In this document: positions 12,476 to 24,736 of the stretch, piece by piece
Layout of the letters: each line of letters starts with the position of its first letter
Position numbering within the stretch: position 1 is the stretch's first letter
DNA from: Bemisia tabaci
Taxonomy: Eukaryota; Arthropoda; Insecta; Hemiptera; Aleyrodidae
DNA length: 64,000 bases
Reading direction: 5' to 3'
Assembly (NCBI RefSeq): GCF_918797505.1
Contig: NC_092800.1
Coordinates: 6,076,001 to 6,140,000, forward strand
Program-made: the position numbers and the translations under genes
The notes under the pieces: model-generated
The model's input: the letters and a program-made list of their open reading frames with translations, nothing else
Database searches by the model: none
What the model was told of the DNA's origin: nothing

Positions 12476-15049
12476 AAAATGTCATTTATGAGATTCAAAA
12501 ATTAGGGCCCTGACGAAAGTGAATGCGACCGGTCTGTCATCAGTTTCAACCGAAAATGAAAAGAAAAAAGGGGACATACCACCGGGGAAACTAACAATGG
12601 AAGAGAGGGGTTAAAAAAAAGGTAAAAAAAAAAAGTTGAGGGAATGCACTTCTGCCATGCAATACTTCCGGTGAAAGGTTACCGACAGACGATTTTAAAT
12701 TTCACGCATTCGGTGTCCCTGACTTTGATACGAGCTCATGATTAATTTCGGCCCAAATGCAGCAGCACACGTAGGTCCCCCGGAAACAACGGTATTGTTG
12801 CATCATTTTTTGCTCCCTTGAAGGTGGTGTCATATTTTGGGTCGACCAACCGAGATTGAACGCAACAAAAGAGACCAAATTTCGACACATATCCCTCTTC
12901 GCGTCACGGTCGGCCTAGCATTCAGTATTGCCAACGTGTACAAATTACATCATGAAATACAGGAGACATTTACACAACTCGAAAAAAAGCGGCAGCGTTG
13001 TGCAGATTGCCACGGAATAGCGTATGACTCCATTCTTGCTCGCCTATTAATTATTAATTCGATGTAGATTTATCTAGGAGTTCCATGTTTTCTTGCCAGC
13101 GCAAAAAAGAGCAGATGGCCTTAATGAGGAACAAGGCGTTATTTGACCGGCCTGCCTGATAAAATTCGGCAAGAATGCGCTCACGAAAACCAACAGATAA
13201 AAGCGAGTAGAGTGAAGGAAGGATGTACCGGAAATAGTGGATAGATAAGGTGGGCAACATGTTGGATTGGGAGGCTCTGAGTCAATTATAGAAAAATTTT
13301 AGCTATTGGAAATTGTATGGTTATTTCTGACAAGTGAACTGGACATTATTTATGCTAAGCAGAGGTTGTTCATGTTCACTAATATTAATCAAGCTAACAA
13401 AAAATTATGGGATCTGCCATAGACAGCGCGTTTGAAAAAGTGTGTGTATTGTCTTCACAAGCTGTAGAGCTCGACTTCAACTGTATGGGAGAATGCGTTG
13501 ATTAAGACTCGCGCATGGCAGATATTTTCTGTGAGCTGTAAAATAATCGGAATACTTAGATTTTTTAATGCAATGTTCGGCAAAAATCATTTCAAGCCTG
13601 CTTGCATTGTGTATTTGTTGTGGAGAGAATTTGAAAAAAAATATCCCTATGAAATTAAGCAAAATTTTCCAACACACAATTTTCAAACTAAAATATATCC
13701 CAACAAAATTATACTTTTCTACTCCGTACAAGTTGAAGACCTGACTAGGAAAGATAATATCTTATTTACACCGAGGATGAAAGAAAAAAGTATAAAATAA
13801 AATTGGAGATGTGTCCTTGAAGTATTCTCCGTGCTGACGAAAATCAAAATTCAAAGCAGGTTTCCAGTTGATTTCGTTATAATGGAACAATTTAAGAAGT
13901 CAAAATGGCATTTTCCTTATGAGGTTATCTATGGAAACCTCAAGGTACAGAAACATATTTTCAGCATCATGTTCTGGGAGTTCTGGCAACAGCGAGGACT
14001 CTTATTCTATATCTAGACACCCAGTCACAAATAGAGTGAATTTAAAAACCTCTATCAATAACCACAACCACCAATGCACTCAGGAAGGATCCAGCTGAAG
14101 ACCCGTTGTTGCCGTTGGTTTTAAATCTAATCTATTTTGAATATGTCTTCTCCTTAGGGAGCAAATACAAAAATCTTCATTATATATAAAATATCAAGAA
14201 TTAAAGTAAAATGCGTGAGAACATAAGATGAACGATTACATTCATTAGATTTTCAAAATTACTCGAAACGATTTTGAAAGTTCTGTGCTTTGCTTTTAGA
14301 ATACTTTTTAGCCAACCATTACTTTCGATCTTTTTGTTGCGACCATCATTTTGAGATGATGTTCGGTTAACATAGCTTCTTATTTTATAACTCCACAAAT
14401 CTAACTTCAATTCAACTCTCCTAATACCTAGTTTCTTCTTTATATGCCTAAATGTATTCATTTAAAAGAATACGAGACACAACCTCATACGTGTTCACTT
14501 GACAGTTAACTGTGACTGAGATCCTTTGGTAGGTCATTGTTATCCAATCATGTTCTTCCAATTTTGTCATTATTATACATAAAAAATGTAAAATAATAAT
14601 GAAATTAAAAGAACTTTGCGGCTTGCATGAAACAAAAAAAAAACAAAAAAAATCCCGCCTGTCTTTAGTCAGGGTGGGGTGGAGTGAGGCCCCTATATAA
14701 ACCCTTAAAATGACAGTGAAAATAAATTTTATGTACGCCTCTTCAGCAGTAGATAATAATGATGCGTCTACAAATTATTCTGTTCGTTATGAAGATGTAA
14801 ATTTTTGAGCCGAGTGCAGCACGAAAAAGTTTTGAATGGTTATGATGAATCCTGTCAGAGAGGATTTATGGAGGTTTGAATGAAAACACACAAAATAAAT
14901 GCGGGCGGAGGTGATAAAATGCTTCAGCTTGATATAATATAACAGTGTAAACAGATGCGCATGCACTTGAATGAAAAGGAATACGTGAATCATTCATATG
15001 CATGCGCACAGATATTATAGGATTGATAAAAAGTGATGGATGTTTCTTA
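12476..15049. other. Single-copy DNA without a gene
   Basis: Several open frames of 60-100 codons occur on both strands, none with recognisable domains. Short A-rich tracts lie at 12613-12635 and 14631-14650. No shared repeats were found. Confidence 0.5.
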
Positions 15050-16379
15050 TAGTCCAGGCAAACAAGGAAAAGAGCCTGCAAAAATCCCGGGTAGCAATGT
15101 TTTCATCGATTCCTATGTAATTTTTGACGCTGAATCCGAATTTCAACTTTGCGCCATTAAATTCGGACCGGAAAGTTGCCAAATTTGGAAAAAATGGCCT
15201 AAAATCGGCCTTTTTTCCGGATTATGACCTGTAACTTGCTAAAAACTGATCTGACGATAAAATTAGTTATTTTCAGAAATAAAGCTCGTTAAATTTCCTA
15301 TAAAACAGTTCCTATACACTTTTTTGCTCAGGGCAAAATCAAGCGCGCTGGCGGGCTCCAAACTTTGAAAAATGAGCGAATATTTGGTTTTTTCCGGGTT
15401 ATGGCCTGTGACTCGTCCAAAATTGATCTAACGACAATTTGGTTGTTTTAAAACAAAAGTTCGTTAAATTTCCCATAAAAAAGTTTCTACACACTTTTTT
15501 GCTCAAGGCAAAACTAAGCGCGCTGACGGGCACCGAACTTCGAAAAATGAACGAAAGTCGCGTTTTTTTGCGGTTTTTGCAAAAATCCCGGGTAGCAATG
15601 TTTTCATCGATTTCCATGTAATTTTTGGCGCTGAATCCGAATTTCAACTTTGCGCCATTAAATTCGGACCGGAAAGTTGCCAAATTTGGCAAAAATGGCC
15701 TAAAATCGGCCTTTTTTCCGGATTATGGCCTGTAACTTGCCAAAAATTGATCTGACGATAAAATTAGTTATTTTCAGAAATAAAGCTCATTAAATTTCCT
15801 ATAAAACAGTTCCTATACACTTTTTTGCTCAGGGCAAAATCAAGCGCGCTGGCGGGCTCCGAACTTCGTAAAATGAGCGAAAATTGTGTTTTTCGCGGTT
15901 TTTGCCCAATGTCTCCTGTTTTAATCGTCCGACGAGTAATTTCTGGACAAATTAAGTGCAGATGATAAAATTTACACTTACTGAAATGAATTGATGTAAA
16001 TAATAAGGATAACCCAACACATTACAGTATGCGCAATTTTCGCACATTTTACGAAGTTCGGAGCCCGCCAGCGCGCTTGATTTTGCCCTGAGCAAAAAAG
16101 TGTATAGGAACTGTTTTATAGGAAATTTAACGAGCTTTATTTCTGAAAATAACTAATTTTATCGTCAGATCAATTTTTGGCAAGTTACAGGCCATAATCC
16201 GGAAAAAAGGCCGATTTTAGGCCATTTTTGCCAAATTTGGCAACTTTCCGGTCCGAATTTAATGGCGCAAAGTTGAAATTCGGATTCAGCGTCAAAAATT
16301 ACATAGGAATCGATGAAAACATTGCTACCCGGGATTTTTGCAGGCTATAGCCCCTTTCATGGCTTATTTGCCTGGACTA
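15050..16379. mobile_element. Composite foldback element with TAGTCCAGGCAAA ends
   Basis: The ends are inverted repeats, TAGTCCAGGCAAA on the left and TTTGCCTGGACTA on the right, with a possible 3-bp duplication TTA (15047-15049 and 16380-16382). A ~310-bp unit starting GCAAAAATCCCGGGTAGCAA occurs at 15078-15390, as a 5'-truncated direct copy at 15397-15558, again at 15579-15890, and inverted at 16043-16350. The first and inverted units therefore form terminal arms of more than 300 bp. Only 15900-16040 is unpaired spacer. No transposase is encoded, so it would have to be mobilised in trans. Open frames inside merely translate the repeat unit. Confidence 0.9.
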
Positions 16380-16525
16380 TTATGATATTATTGGATTTTA
16401 ATGAAAATTGCTTCAAAAAGAAATGAGACCCACGGATTTGCTTTAGGTTAAAAAAAAAAAGAGGTAGAGTAAGTATATAAGCGCACTAATAATGGATTCT
16501 GCATACCCTAAATTAAAAGCATATC

Positions 16526-16776
16526 GTCACCTTCCGGCCAAAGTATCACAAGCGCCATGAGACGTTTCAAAATTTCCGCCGCCATATTATTTTTTTTTCA
16601 CAGAGAGTTCAACGAAGCCGACCGAAAATTTCACTGAATTTTATTTATGCTGACGATGAAAAAATCGGTGAAATTTTCAAACTGATTCAACCAACAATTT
16701 CTCTGCAAGAAAATAACATGGCGGCCAAATTTTGAAACGTCACATGGCGCTTGTGATACTTTGGCCGGAAGGTGAC
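16526..16776. mobile_element. Foldback MITE with GTCACCTTCCGGCC ends
   Basis: Inverted ends GTCACCTTCCGGCCAAAG and CTTTGGCCGGAAGGTGAC are followed inward by paired arms of about 50 bp (TATCACAAGCGCCATG against CATGGCGCTTGTGATA). The interior is AT-rich and non-coding. A one-armed relative lies at 36575-36686. Confidence 0.9.
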
Positions 16777-17971
16777 AATTTAATGAAATAAAAATAGTGC
16801 AGCATATATTAATGATGAGCAATTCATCAGTGCAACATCACCAGTTTCATGATAAGATTGGAAAGAAAATTGGAGAATCATATCTAAAATCCCGAAGATT
16901 CGGACCACTGTTATTCCACGAAGAGTGTCTGGATAGTGTGTACTGCTGATCAAGAGACATTTTACCTAAATTCAGCAGAGAAGGACCGAATCACATCGAG
17001 CCACGGGGAGAGAAACACAATAATCGGTATTTATTTTACATAAGACTCATTCATTATGAAATGGGCATTGCGTCCGTAGTTGGGGTACGAAAAATTAATT
17101 GCCCAGGGGACTAAAATTTTTGTCAAGACAGGTAAGAAACGGGCCAACCTAAAAATAACTACAATTTTTTATTTGTCGATTTTTTATTGTAACGATTAAG
17201 GCCAAGAGAAATTTCTCAAATGTTTCTGGTGACCTCTTCGGCTCTCGCAGACTGAACAAAGTAAAGCTATGAAGTCTGGAGTTCAATGGAGGAAAATTCT
17301 TCTTTACAAAAGGATGGACTGGTAAAAAAAAAACAAAAAAACAATAACATATAAACTAACTCTGAGATCGACGATGGCTTTTCTCGGAAATTATGTAATT
17401 AAAATTGGCATAAGGCATGATTTTAAGTGAAATTTAACGCGTGCCGAAATGCTCACCATACACTCAGTTATCACAGGGATTTTGTATCCTTGCCTCAAAC
17501 CTTGGGAAGTTATGTTTGTGAAAGAGACAGAAGGAGTTCAATGTGAATTTAGTTTCCGATATTGACAACTCAATTAACAATTCGGAGGTTTTTATGTGGT
17601 TAAAATTTATGTGGTCTTTACCTTAAGAAAAATACCCGTGAACGCTCGACGACATACTGCTCAGAATTTTCAGAGAGTGTGATGTGATAATTTTCTGATT
17701 TTATTTATTTTCTAGAATTTAAAGGAATTAATCTGATTCACTGTCACGGTAAGACACTTCAAACCCACAGAAAATTATGAATCAGTTTCTGTTCGGAAAA
17801 ATGCCTTGTGTTATGCATTCGCAGTGACATATTTCCATTGAGACTGGCGAGGTAAAATTAGTTCCACCAGTTCTTTCATCAAGGTGCAAGCCGTTATGAC
17901 AAAAATCCAAGATCCGGCGCTTGCCGTATCATAACACGTCTCTGAAATTTTTCCAGAGGGCAATACCACAT
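16777..17971. other. Single-copy AT-rich DNA
   Basis: No gene, shared repeat or long open frame was recognised. A short A tract lies at about 17324-17342. Confidence 0.5.
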
Positions 17972-18222
17972 TGAAGCGCCGGGTGCAGAAAGGACATATC
18001 TTGGTAACGGTGCATCGAAATGACCGCTAACGTTTCATTCATTACAATTAAAGTAAATTTTATGAATTGTATCCGATGAAACTGAATTTTCTTCAAGATT
18101 TAAAATGCTGAAAACGAACAATTTCAAAAAATTCACTGAATAGTTTCTTCTCTGAAATATGATTTAGCAGTAACGAATTTGGGACATCGCAACAAAGATA
18201 TGCCCTTTCTGCACCCAACGCC
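17972..18222. repeat. Foldback family H, copy 2
   Basis: The left arm GGGTGCAGAAAGGACATATC (from 17979) is the reverse complement of the right arm GATATGCCCTTTCTGCACCC (18198-18217) with few mismatches. GCGCC and (A)ACGCC mark the outer ends. It is related to 10131-10370 and to the tandem version at 53990-54252. Confidence 0.8.
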
Positions 18223-18334
18223 TCTGTTTAGATTATCCAGAGAAAGATACCACATTCATTCGTTTTCAAGGAAAAGTGTCAAAATCAGAAAATTTTACGA
18301 TAAATTTTGCTTGTACCATGTTCGAGCATTCCTC

Positions 18335-18725
18335 AACGCACGATCTCGGCGCCGGTCGGCAAGGCGTGGGATATCGATTTCCGAGCGGCGACGGCGGCGC
18401 GCTCTAGCGGGGCCGAGCGGAACCGGCGGGGCGCCGAGAGAGCGCGACAACTTTGAAGAAGGAGCGCGCGGAGCCGGGTCATAAATCGCGGGGTAGCAGG
18501 GAGCACCCTCCCCTTCAATGATGGCTGCGGCCCCGGCGAGTCGCGATTGGGCGAGCGGGAGGCTGCCATTCGAGTCCCCCGCGGCGCCGCCGTGCCCGCC
18601 GCGCTCCGCTTAACCAATCAATACCCGTCCCGCCAAAACAGTCCCATCGATGCTCAGCCGCGCTTCTTCGGGCTGCGTTCTCGTGGGCCGAGAGAGAGAG
18701 ACGTGGCGAGAAACTGGGAGTGCGG
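18335..18725. promoter_or_regulatory. CpG island, candidate promoter or first-exon region
   Basis: This is one of the most GC- and CpG-rich stretches of the window (for example GGCGCGCTCTAGCGGGGCC near 18400), set in AT-rich DNA and not repeated elsewhere. A GA run (GAGAGAGAGA) lies near 18690. Open frames overlap on both strands (18179-18484 plus, 18333-18617 minus, 18547-18840 plus), which is typical of GC-rich non-coding DNA. No start codon context, splice junction or domain favours any of them. Confidence 0.35.
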
Positions 18726-18828
18726 TGGATGCTGGGTTTTTGATATTCAACCGCACTCTCAGAAATTTTTGATCTTGGTTTGTAGTCGCGGGCCAATGTC
18801 AATTTTCGATGCTGTCAATGCTGGAATG

Positions 18829-19081
18829 CAGTCGTGCTAAGGAAAAACGCCGCACGAACATTCTGATGTTGCCAAATTTCCTCTTGGAAAATGTTCATTT
18901 CCGAAAAAAAGTATGTACATTTTTCCTCGCAATTTTCAGATATCTTAGATTAAAGTGTGAAAGAAATCGTCTGAAAACATGGAAGGAAACTCTTCACATC
19001 TATTCCGAGAAGTTCGTATTTTATTAAAAAAAAATTGGCAGCGGCGAAAGGCTCATACGGCGATTTTTCTTAGCACGGTAG
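18829..19081. mobile_element. MITE family C, copy 1 (4-bp target duplication AATG)
   Basis: The element starts CAGTCGTGCTAAGGAAAAA and ends TTTTTCTTAGCACGGTAG. It is flanked by AATG on both sides (18825-18828 and 19082-19085). Arms of about 50 bp (ACGCCGCACGAACATTC against CTCATACGGCG) surround an AT-rich interior. Copies lie at 34923, 41392, 55952 and 60494. A non-fixed 4-bp duplication is compatible with Sola- or Chapaev-type transposases, so the superfamily is open. Confidence 0.88.
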
Positions 19082-19085
19082 AATG

Positions 19086-20231
19086 GGCCCTTGGGCAAGG
19101 TCTGGACTGAAGAAGCGAAATTTCATGTCTGTAAAATTGGAAGGCATTTTTTTAAACTTCTGCAATTGACTCAGAATCCCATAGAACGCATAGAAACAGT
19201 ACAATCTTCAAGGAAAAAATTATTAGGGGTTGTCCCCTTCTTAACACGGTATCGTAAAAATATTGTAGTTTTTGCAAACCTCGAGTAAATTCAACAGCAA
19301 AACTCAGCAAATGGATCCTTGCTAGGGATTTGATTATTTAAGTTTATTTTTACAGAAAAATGTCTTTGATTTTGACAAATTTCAAGGTAGGCACGAACCT
19401 ACTTTAAAATTTACGAAACTCGTGATATATTTCATTCAATACTTTGTACTATTAGCGATGATAAACCATTGTATTCCCTCTTATGGATCTATTTTCAGAG
19501 TTCAGCGACTGAATTCTACTCAATATTAGTAAAAATTGTATTTTTCATAATACTACGTCAGAGATCTCACGTCTTCGTAAACCCCCCTTAGTTACTAAGT
19601 AAACCATGTGGGGTCTGCTAAGGAAAGGAGCTGTTCAAGAAACGGCTATGAACGCGACCCCAATACGTACGTTAGATTCCATCTCCGAGATTTCTCGATA
19701 GAGACGATGATCCGCGCAAACATCGCGAGGAGGAGGAATAATTTGGACGCATTTATGCCAAAACGACCTATGTACATAGGGGTTGCGTGCAATATAGTTC
19801 CTTTCAGCACAAACGTCCATTTGGCGGCGCTCGACATGGGCTGGCAAAAAATCCAAGATCACGGTCTATTAACGTCCAGATGCGACAAGAGACACTCGGC
19901 TAATTTATGTCCGAGAGCAGATGTCGCGGATTATAACCGCCGGATTTTTCACTTTTGCCAAGACCCGGCCGACGCGACGTCACCGCCAACTCCCGATTCG
20001 CGGAAAAACGCCAGAAATGGCGCGCCCCGACCCGACCCCCGGCCCCGACACGACGACGATTTAAGCTTGATTTGTTGACGTCGGTCTTCTCCTCGTCGGG
20101 ATTCTTCCTCGAGACCGCTTGCCAATATCGGACATCAAACAGGAGTCGTAGATCAATATGCCCGGCTTCCATTCTTTGGATCTTCGCCCGCATAGCGTCA
20201 ATTTACTTCATTTTCTGATTCCATCATGGTT
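19086..20231. other. Single-copy DNA with a moderately GC-rich part
   Basis: The part from about 19600 to 20080 is CpG-richer and holds a 156-codon plus-strand frame (19608-20078) overlapped by minus-strand frames. That frame has no recognisable domain, its C-terminal third is proline/arginine/aspartate-rich as expected from GC-rich filler, and no splice structure is evident. I do not call a gene here. Confidence 0.35.
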
Positions 20232-20582
20232 TTGGTCGTGAGGAAATCAGGTTTTTGACTAGTGTATGCGATTGGTCAGCCGGAGTGATCAAGCCACGTG
20301 TCTGTTAAGCATTTCACTCCCAGAATCCAAATCTTACTCTACAATACGGCATCATAAGAGAGGTGCGTGGCTTATTGAGATTGACAGGCAAAGAAGACAA
20401 AATGGAAACGGAGGATTTTTGCCCGCGCCACTGCTGTCAATACACTTTGTTTTTGATCCCAATCTTGGTTGCGGTCGTGAGAAAATCAGGGTTTCAACTT
20501 AGTATGCGATTGGTAAGCCGTAGAGTTCAAGCCACGTTTCTGTTAAACATTTCACTCCCAGAATCCAAATCTTACTCTATGA
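20232..20582. repeat. Duplicated segment of about 115 bp
   Basis: A segment starting GGTCGTGAGGAAATCAGG and ending CCCAGAATCCAAATCTTACT (20235-20340) recurs at about 20471-20577 with a few changes. Between them, TTGACAGGCAAAGAAGAC resembles the arm of family B (33777, 45893). Confidence 0.85.
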
Positions 20583-21510
20583 TGTAAAATCTAAGAGTAG
20601 GGAGTGACTTATGTAAGACACGAGTCGCTACGGCGGGTTGGACCGGGAAGCGGTCAGGGGGAAGCCCCTACCCTACGTAGTGTCAAATAATCGCAGGTCT
20701 TGTGTTGAGATTTGAGTCCTAGGGTGGAATACAATCTTTTCACGGGACGACACTTGGAACATGCAACTAGATAAAATATGAGTTACAGCACAACTTATTA
20801 TGTTTGATCTGTAAAATTGATGTTTTCTCTTCAGGACATATCACCCAATTAAAAGTCTGGAAATCAACTCAGAGAAAAGTTACGAATTTTTACAATAAAT
20901 ATTGGTTAAATGACAAAAATACACATAGCGCCATAAGTGTTATCTAACTTCCATTTGATCTATGTCAAGGATACTTTTTAATGCCTTGATCATTACTTCT
21001 TTCCCAAATTTTTCATTAAGTTAATCGTTTTCTACATTAGATTTTGACGAGAAAACATAAGACTTCCTTCTAGTTCGAACCTTTTCTAGTATACTCTCGG
21101 AATGAGCATTTTTGACAGGAGTACCTTCTTTTCGTAGACGATAAGTATCGGTTTCAAATACGTTGAAACAGTGGAACTAAGGAAATCAGCGGGATGGAAA
21201 AAAAAAATAAGAAAAAGAACCATTTTTCAACCTTCACAAATGCTCTAAACATTTGGGTGAATGTACCACACTCATTTTTACCTCATCATTAAATGGCTGC
21301 AGGGACACTTTACTGATCCACGGAGGGACCAGGATAGACGTGTCGAGCGTTGAGTATCTCCGGTTGTAAGGAGTTTCGAACGCGGTAAAGTAATAGTCCT
21401 GGACGAAGATGGAGGGTGCATTTCTAGGAGCGCGCGTGACTTCCGTGAAGACCGACAGAGTGCAGCATGAGTATTGCACTCCAACCCCTCAGATTCTATG
21501 TCCGCGAAGG
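20583..21510. other. Single-copy DNA without a gene
   Basis: Nothing recognisable was found apart from a short A-rich tract near 21197-21215. Minus-strand frames at 21234-21484 overlap each other in different frames and have no motif. Confidence 0.45.
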
Positions 21511-22417
21511 TAGCGCCCGGACTTTTAAAATTTAAAATTTTCTCTTTTGCTCATCGTTGCTCATCATTTGCTCACCTCAAAAATCGCTTTCATTTCTTTT
21601 GCTCAGGCATGTACCCCCAAAAAATGAGAGCTTGAACTTTCAGAGAGATCATTGACCCTAGCACCCCCACTTTGTTCGATTGACCTGAAATGGTCTCAAA
21701 CAGAATCATTTGCTCACCTTTGCTCAGCCCTTACTTTTTGTTGTTCACCCCTCCGTCCCCCCGAAAATGTAAAGCGGCATTTTGGGGGACATCAAAGGCA
21801 GCACCCCCACTTTGTCCGATTGAGCTGAAATTGGTGTGAAACGACGCAGAATCATTTGCTCACCTTTGCTCAGCCCTTAGTTTTCGTTTCTCACCTCCCC
21901 CTTCCCCCCCAAAATGAAAGGGGGCATTTTGGGGGACATCAAAGGCAGCATCCCCACTTTCTCCGATGGAGCTGAATTTGGTTTCAAACGGCGCAGAATC
22001 ATTTTCTCACCTTTGCTCAGCCCTTAGTTTTCGTCCCTCGCCCCCCCACTTCCCCTCCAAATCGAATGGCGGCATCGTGGCGCACATCAAAGGCAGCGCA
22101 CCGACTCGAGGGGAGCAAATGATGAGCAACGATGAGCAAAAGAGAAAATTTAAAATTTTAAAAGTCGGGGTGCTAACTTCACAGACATTCAGATTCTTGG
22201 ACCTTGAAGCTTCATTTTCAGGTCATCAGGTCAATCGAACAAAGTGGCGGTGCTAGGGTCGATGATCTCTCTGAAAGTTCCTGTTCGATGGTTGAGGGCT
22301 TCATGCCTGAGCAAAAAAATGAAAGCTATTTTCGAGGGGAGCAAATGATGAGAAACGATGAACAAAAGAGAAAATTTAAAATTTTAAAAGTCGGGGTGCT
22401 AACTTCACAGACATTCA

Positions 22418-23836
22418 CACGGAGAAAAAAGATTAGTGGCTGTGACTATTCGTGGTTGGTAAAACAGGATTTAGTTTCACGCAACAGAAAAATTAGAAAC
22501 TATCACTCACTGAGTTAGCGGCCTATGCTAACACGAGTTGGTAAATGATGATCTAGTGCTCCTAACTGGGACCGTGATACCACTTGACATACCGACTAGT
22601 CACAGAAACCCAACTCCTTCGCTCTCAGATTTACCAACCCAGAATAGTTGCATTGTCCACCACGTCAGGTTTGCTTACCTTGAAATCTGGTAGACAAAGA
22701 CAGCACTAAGTTGTATTTTACGACCAATCTGGAACTTTCAACATACACTTATTTGAAGGTAATGCGTACTATGAAATAGGTTGCATTTCTAAAAAGTGTG
22801 GTGGGAGAATCAAATTCGAGATATTAATTCTGACGTCTATATATTTGGCGTGTGGATTAGCTAATATTGGTAATATGTAATGACGAGAGCATGTTTTTGG
22901 AGCCGGCAGTCAGCTGTTTACTTTTCCAGTGAAAACTAGTGAAAGTCAAGTGTTAGTTCAGAAATCGATCAGGCTCTATCCATTGGGTTCTTAAAGATTT
23001 AATTAAATAACAAAGAAAATAAAGTACCTGCGTAAATGAGCTAGATGAATTAAAAATAGCAAGCAGTAAAGTATTAAGTAAAAAAAGTAATTAATTAGGT
23101 AAAATAAAAATAAATTTAAAGAAAGTACCTAATAAATAACAAAATTATATGAAATTTAGGCCTTACGAAAAAATTGCAAGTAAATTGGTATGTATCTCAT
23201 AATATATTGTACATTGTCGCGGAAAAATCTTAGTTGGTTGCAGAAATTCTAGTTTTTCGTTAAAATCGAAGTTATATGCCGATTTTTCGTCGCGGTAATT
23301 ATCGCTCGGTTTAGCTTAATGGTTAGGATTCTCGGCTAGTGTTAGGTAGGTTGTAGGATCGAACCCCGACAGAGGTGAAAAAATTCTATCGCCAAATTAC
23401 ACTGGATTAGCCTCCGAGAGATTAATCTTTTTCATTTTTCACGGTTTCGGCGAGTTTCATCGTGCTTAATCATTTTATTCGGGGGAAAAGGGGCTCTTTT
23501 CCAACACCTTCTGTTACATGCCCCGGTTTTTGTGTGCCGCCAGATTGGAGCTGGAACAATCTCGATTCATTCTGTAAACCAGGCATTCAATAAAGCCTAC
23601 CAGGCGTATATTCTTACATAACAATACGAGTAATGAGTAAACCCTTAATCCTTGGCAAGATTTACCAACCCGCGTAGTCGGAGGAGGCAACCCGCCCGCC
23701 CGTGACACCGTTAGCCGTACTTACCAACCCGCTTTGTTCGGATCAAACAGGAGTGGAGCTATGACGGAAACGAAATAGGCGGGTTGGTAAACATAGCCCT
23801 TTTCCTGGTTGCGGCCACCAGTCTCTTTTCTCCGTG
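22418..23836. mobile_element. 1.4-kb CACTA-like non-autonomous transposon, inserted in the array
   Basis: The ends are CACGGAGAAAAAAGATTAG and its inverse TCTCTTTTCTCCGTG, pairing over about 25 bp. It interrupts an array unit that is intact elsewhere, leaving a 2-bp duplication CA (22416-22417 and 23837-23838), so both borders are firm. TTTACCAACCCG-like motifs lie near both ends in both orientations: 22454, 22535 and 22630 on the left, 23661, 23720 and 23779 on the right. Subterminal motif clusters with CAC ends are hallmarks of En/Spm (CACTA) elements, where they bind an element-encoded protein. No transposase is present. The interior holds a tRNA-like segment at 23304. Confidence 0.9.
23304..23376 (+). 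other. tRNA-like segment (A and B box), probably a SINE-type relic
   Basis: TAGCTTAATGGTTAGGATTC matches a tRNA A-box region (similar to tRNA-Glu), and GGATCGAACCCC about 36 bp downstream resembles a B box. The acceptor stem does not pair and the anticodon arm is poor, so this is not a functional tRNA gene. It lies inside the 1.4-kb transposon and may be a captured tRNA or SINE head. Confidence 0.5.
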
Positions 23837-24736
23837 CAGATTCTTGGACCTTGAAGCTTCATTTTCAGGTCATCAGGTCAATCGAACAAAGTGGTGGTGC
23901 TAGGGTCAATGACCTCTCTGTAAGTTCCTGTTCGATGGTTGGGGGCTACATGCCTGAGCAAAAAAAATGAAAGCGATTTTCGAGGGGAGCAAATGATGAG
24001 AAACGATGAACAAAAGAGAAAATTTAAAATTTTAAAAGTCGGAGTGCTAACTTCACTGACATTCAGATTCTTGGACCTTGAAGCTTCATTTTCAGGTCAT
24101 CAGATCAATCGAACAAAGTGGCGGTGCTAGGGTCAATGACCTCTCTGAAAGTTCCAGTTCGATGGTTGGGGGCTACATGCCTGAGCAAAAAAAATGAAAG
24201 CGATTTTCGAGGGGAGCAAATGATGAGCAACGATAAGCAAAAGAGAAAATTTTAAATTTTAAAAGTCGGGGTGCTAACTTCACAGACATTCAGATTCTTG
24301 GACCTTGCAGCTTCATTTTCAGGTCATCAGGTCAATCGAACAAAGTGGCGGTGCTAGGGTCAATGACCACTCTGAAAGTTCAAGTTCGATTTTTGGGGGC
24401 TACATGCCTGAGCAAAAAAAATGAATGCTATTTTCGAGGGGAGCAAATGATGAGCAACGATGAGCAAAAGAGAAAATTTAAAATTTTAAAAGTCGGGGTG
24501 CTAACTTTACAGACATTCAGATTCTTGGACCTTGCAGCTTCATTTTCAGGTCATCGGGTCAATCGAAGAAAGTGGCGGTGCTAGGGTCAATGACCTCTCT
24601 GAAAGTTCAAGTTCGATTTTTGGAGGCTACATGCCTGAGCAAAAAAAATGAAAGCGATTTTCGAGGGGAGCAAATGATGAGCAACGATGAGCAAAAGAGA
24701 AAATTTAAAATTTTAAAAGTCGGGGTGCTAACTTTA

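Larger units (their letters stand above)
21511..24736. repeat. Foldback/tandem array of ~227-bp and ~146-bp units
   Basis: The left end (21514 on, GCGCCCGGACTTTTAAAATT) is the inverse of the right end (TTTTAAAAGTCGGGGTGC). The right part is a head-to-tail array of a ~227-bp unit carrying GGGGAGCAAATGATGAGCAA, with copies starting near 22108, 22336, 23982, 24210, 24436 and 24664. The left-centre part (about 21660-22090) is a three-unit tandem of ~146 bp with TTTGCTCACCTTTGCTCAGC. A separate 1.4-kb transposon (22418-23836) has split one unit. Peptides such as MSNDEQKRKFKILKVG recur only because the DNA unit recurs. Confidence 0.92.

Noticed and set aside
19608..20078. 156-codon plus-strand open frame
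   Set aside because: No domain, overlapping frames on the other strand, and a C-terminal part that is simply GC-rich filler.
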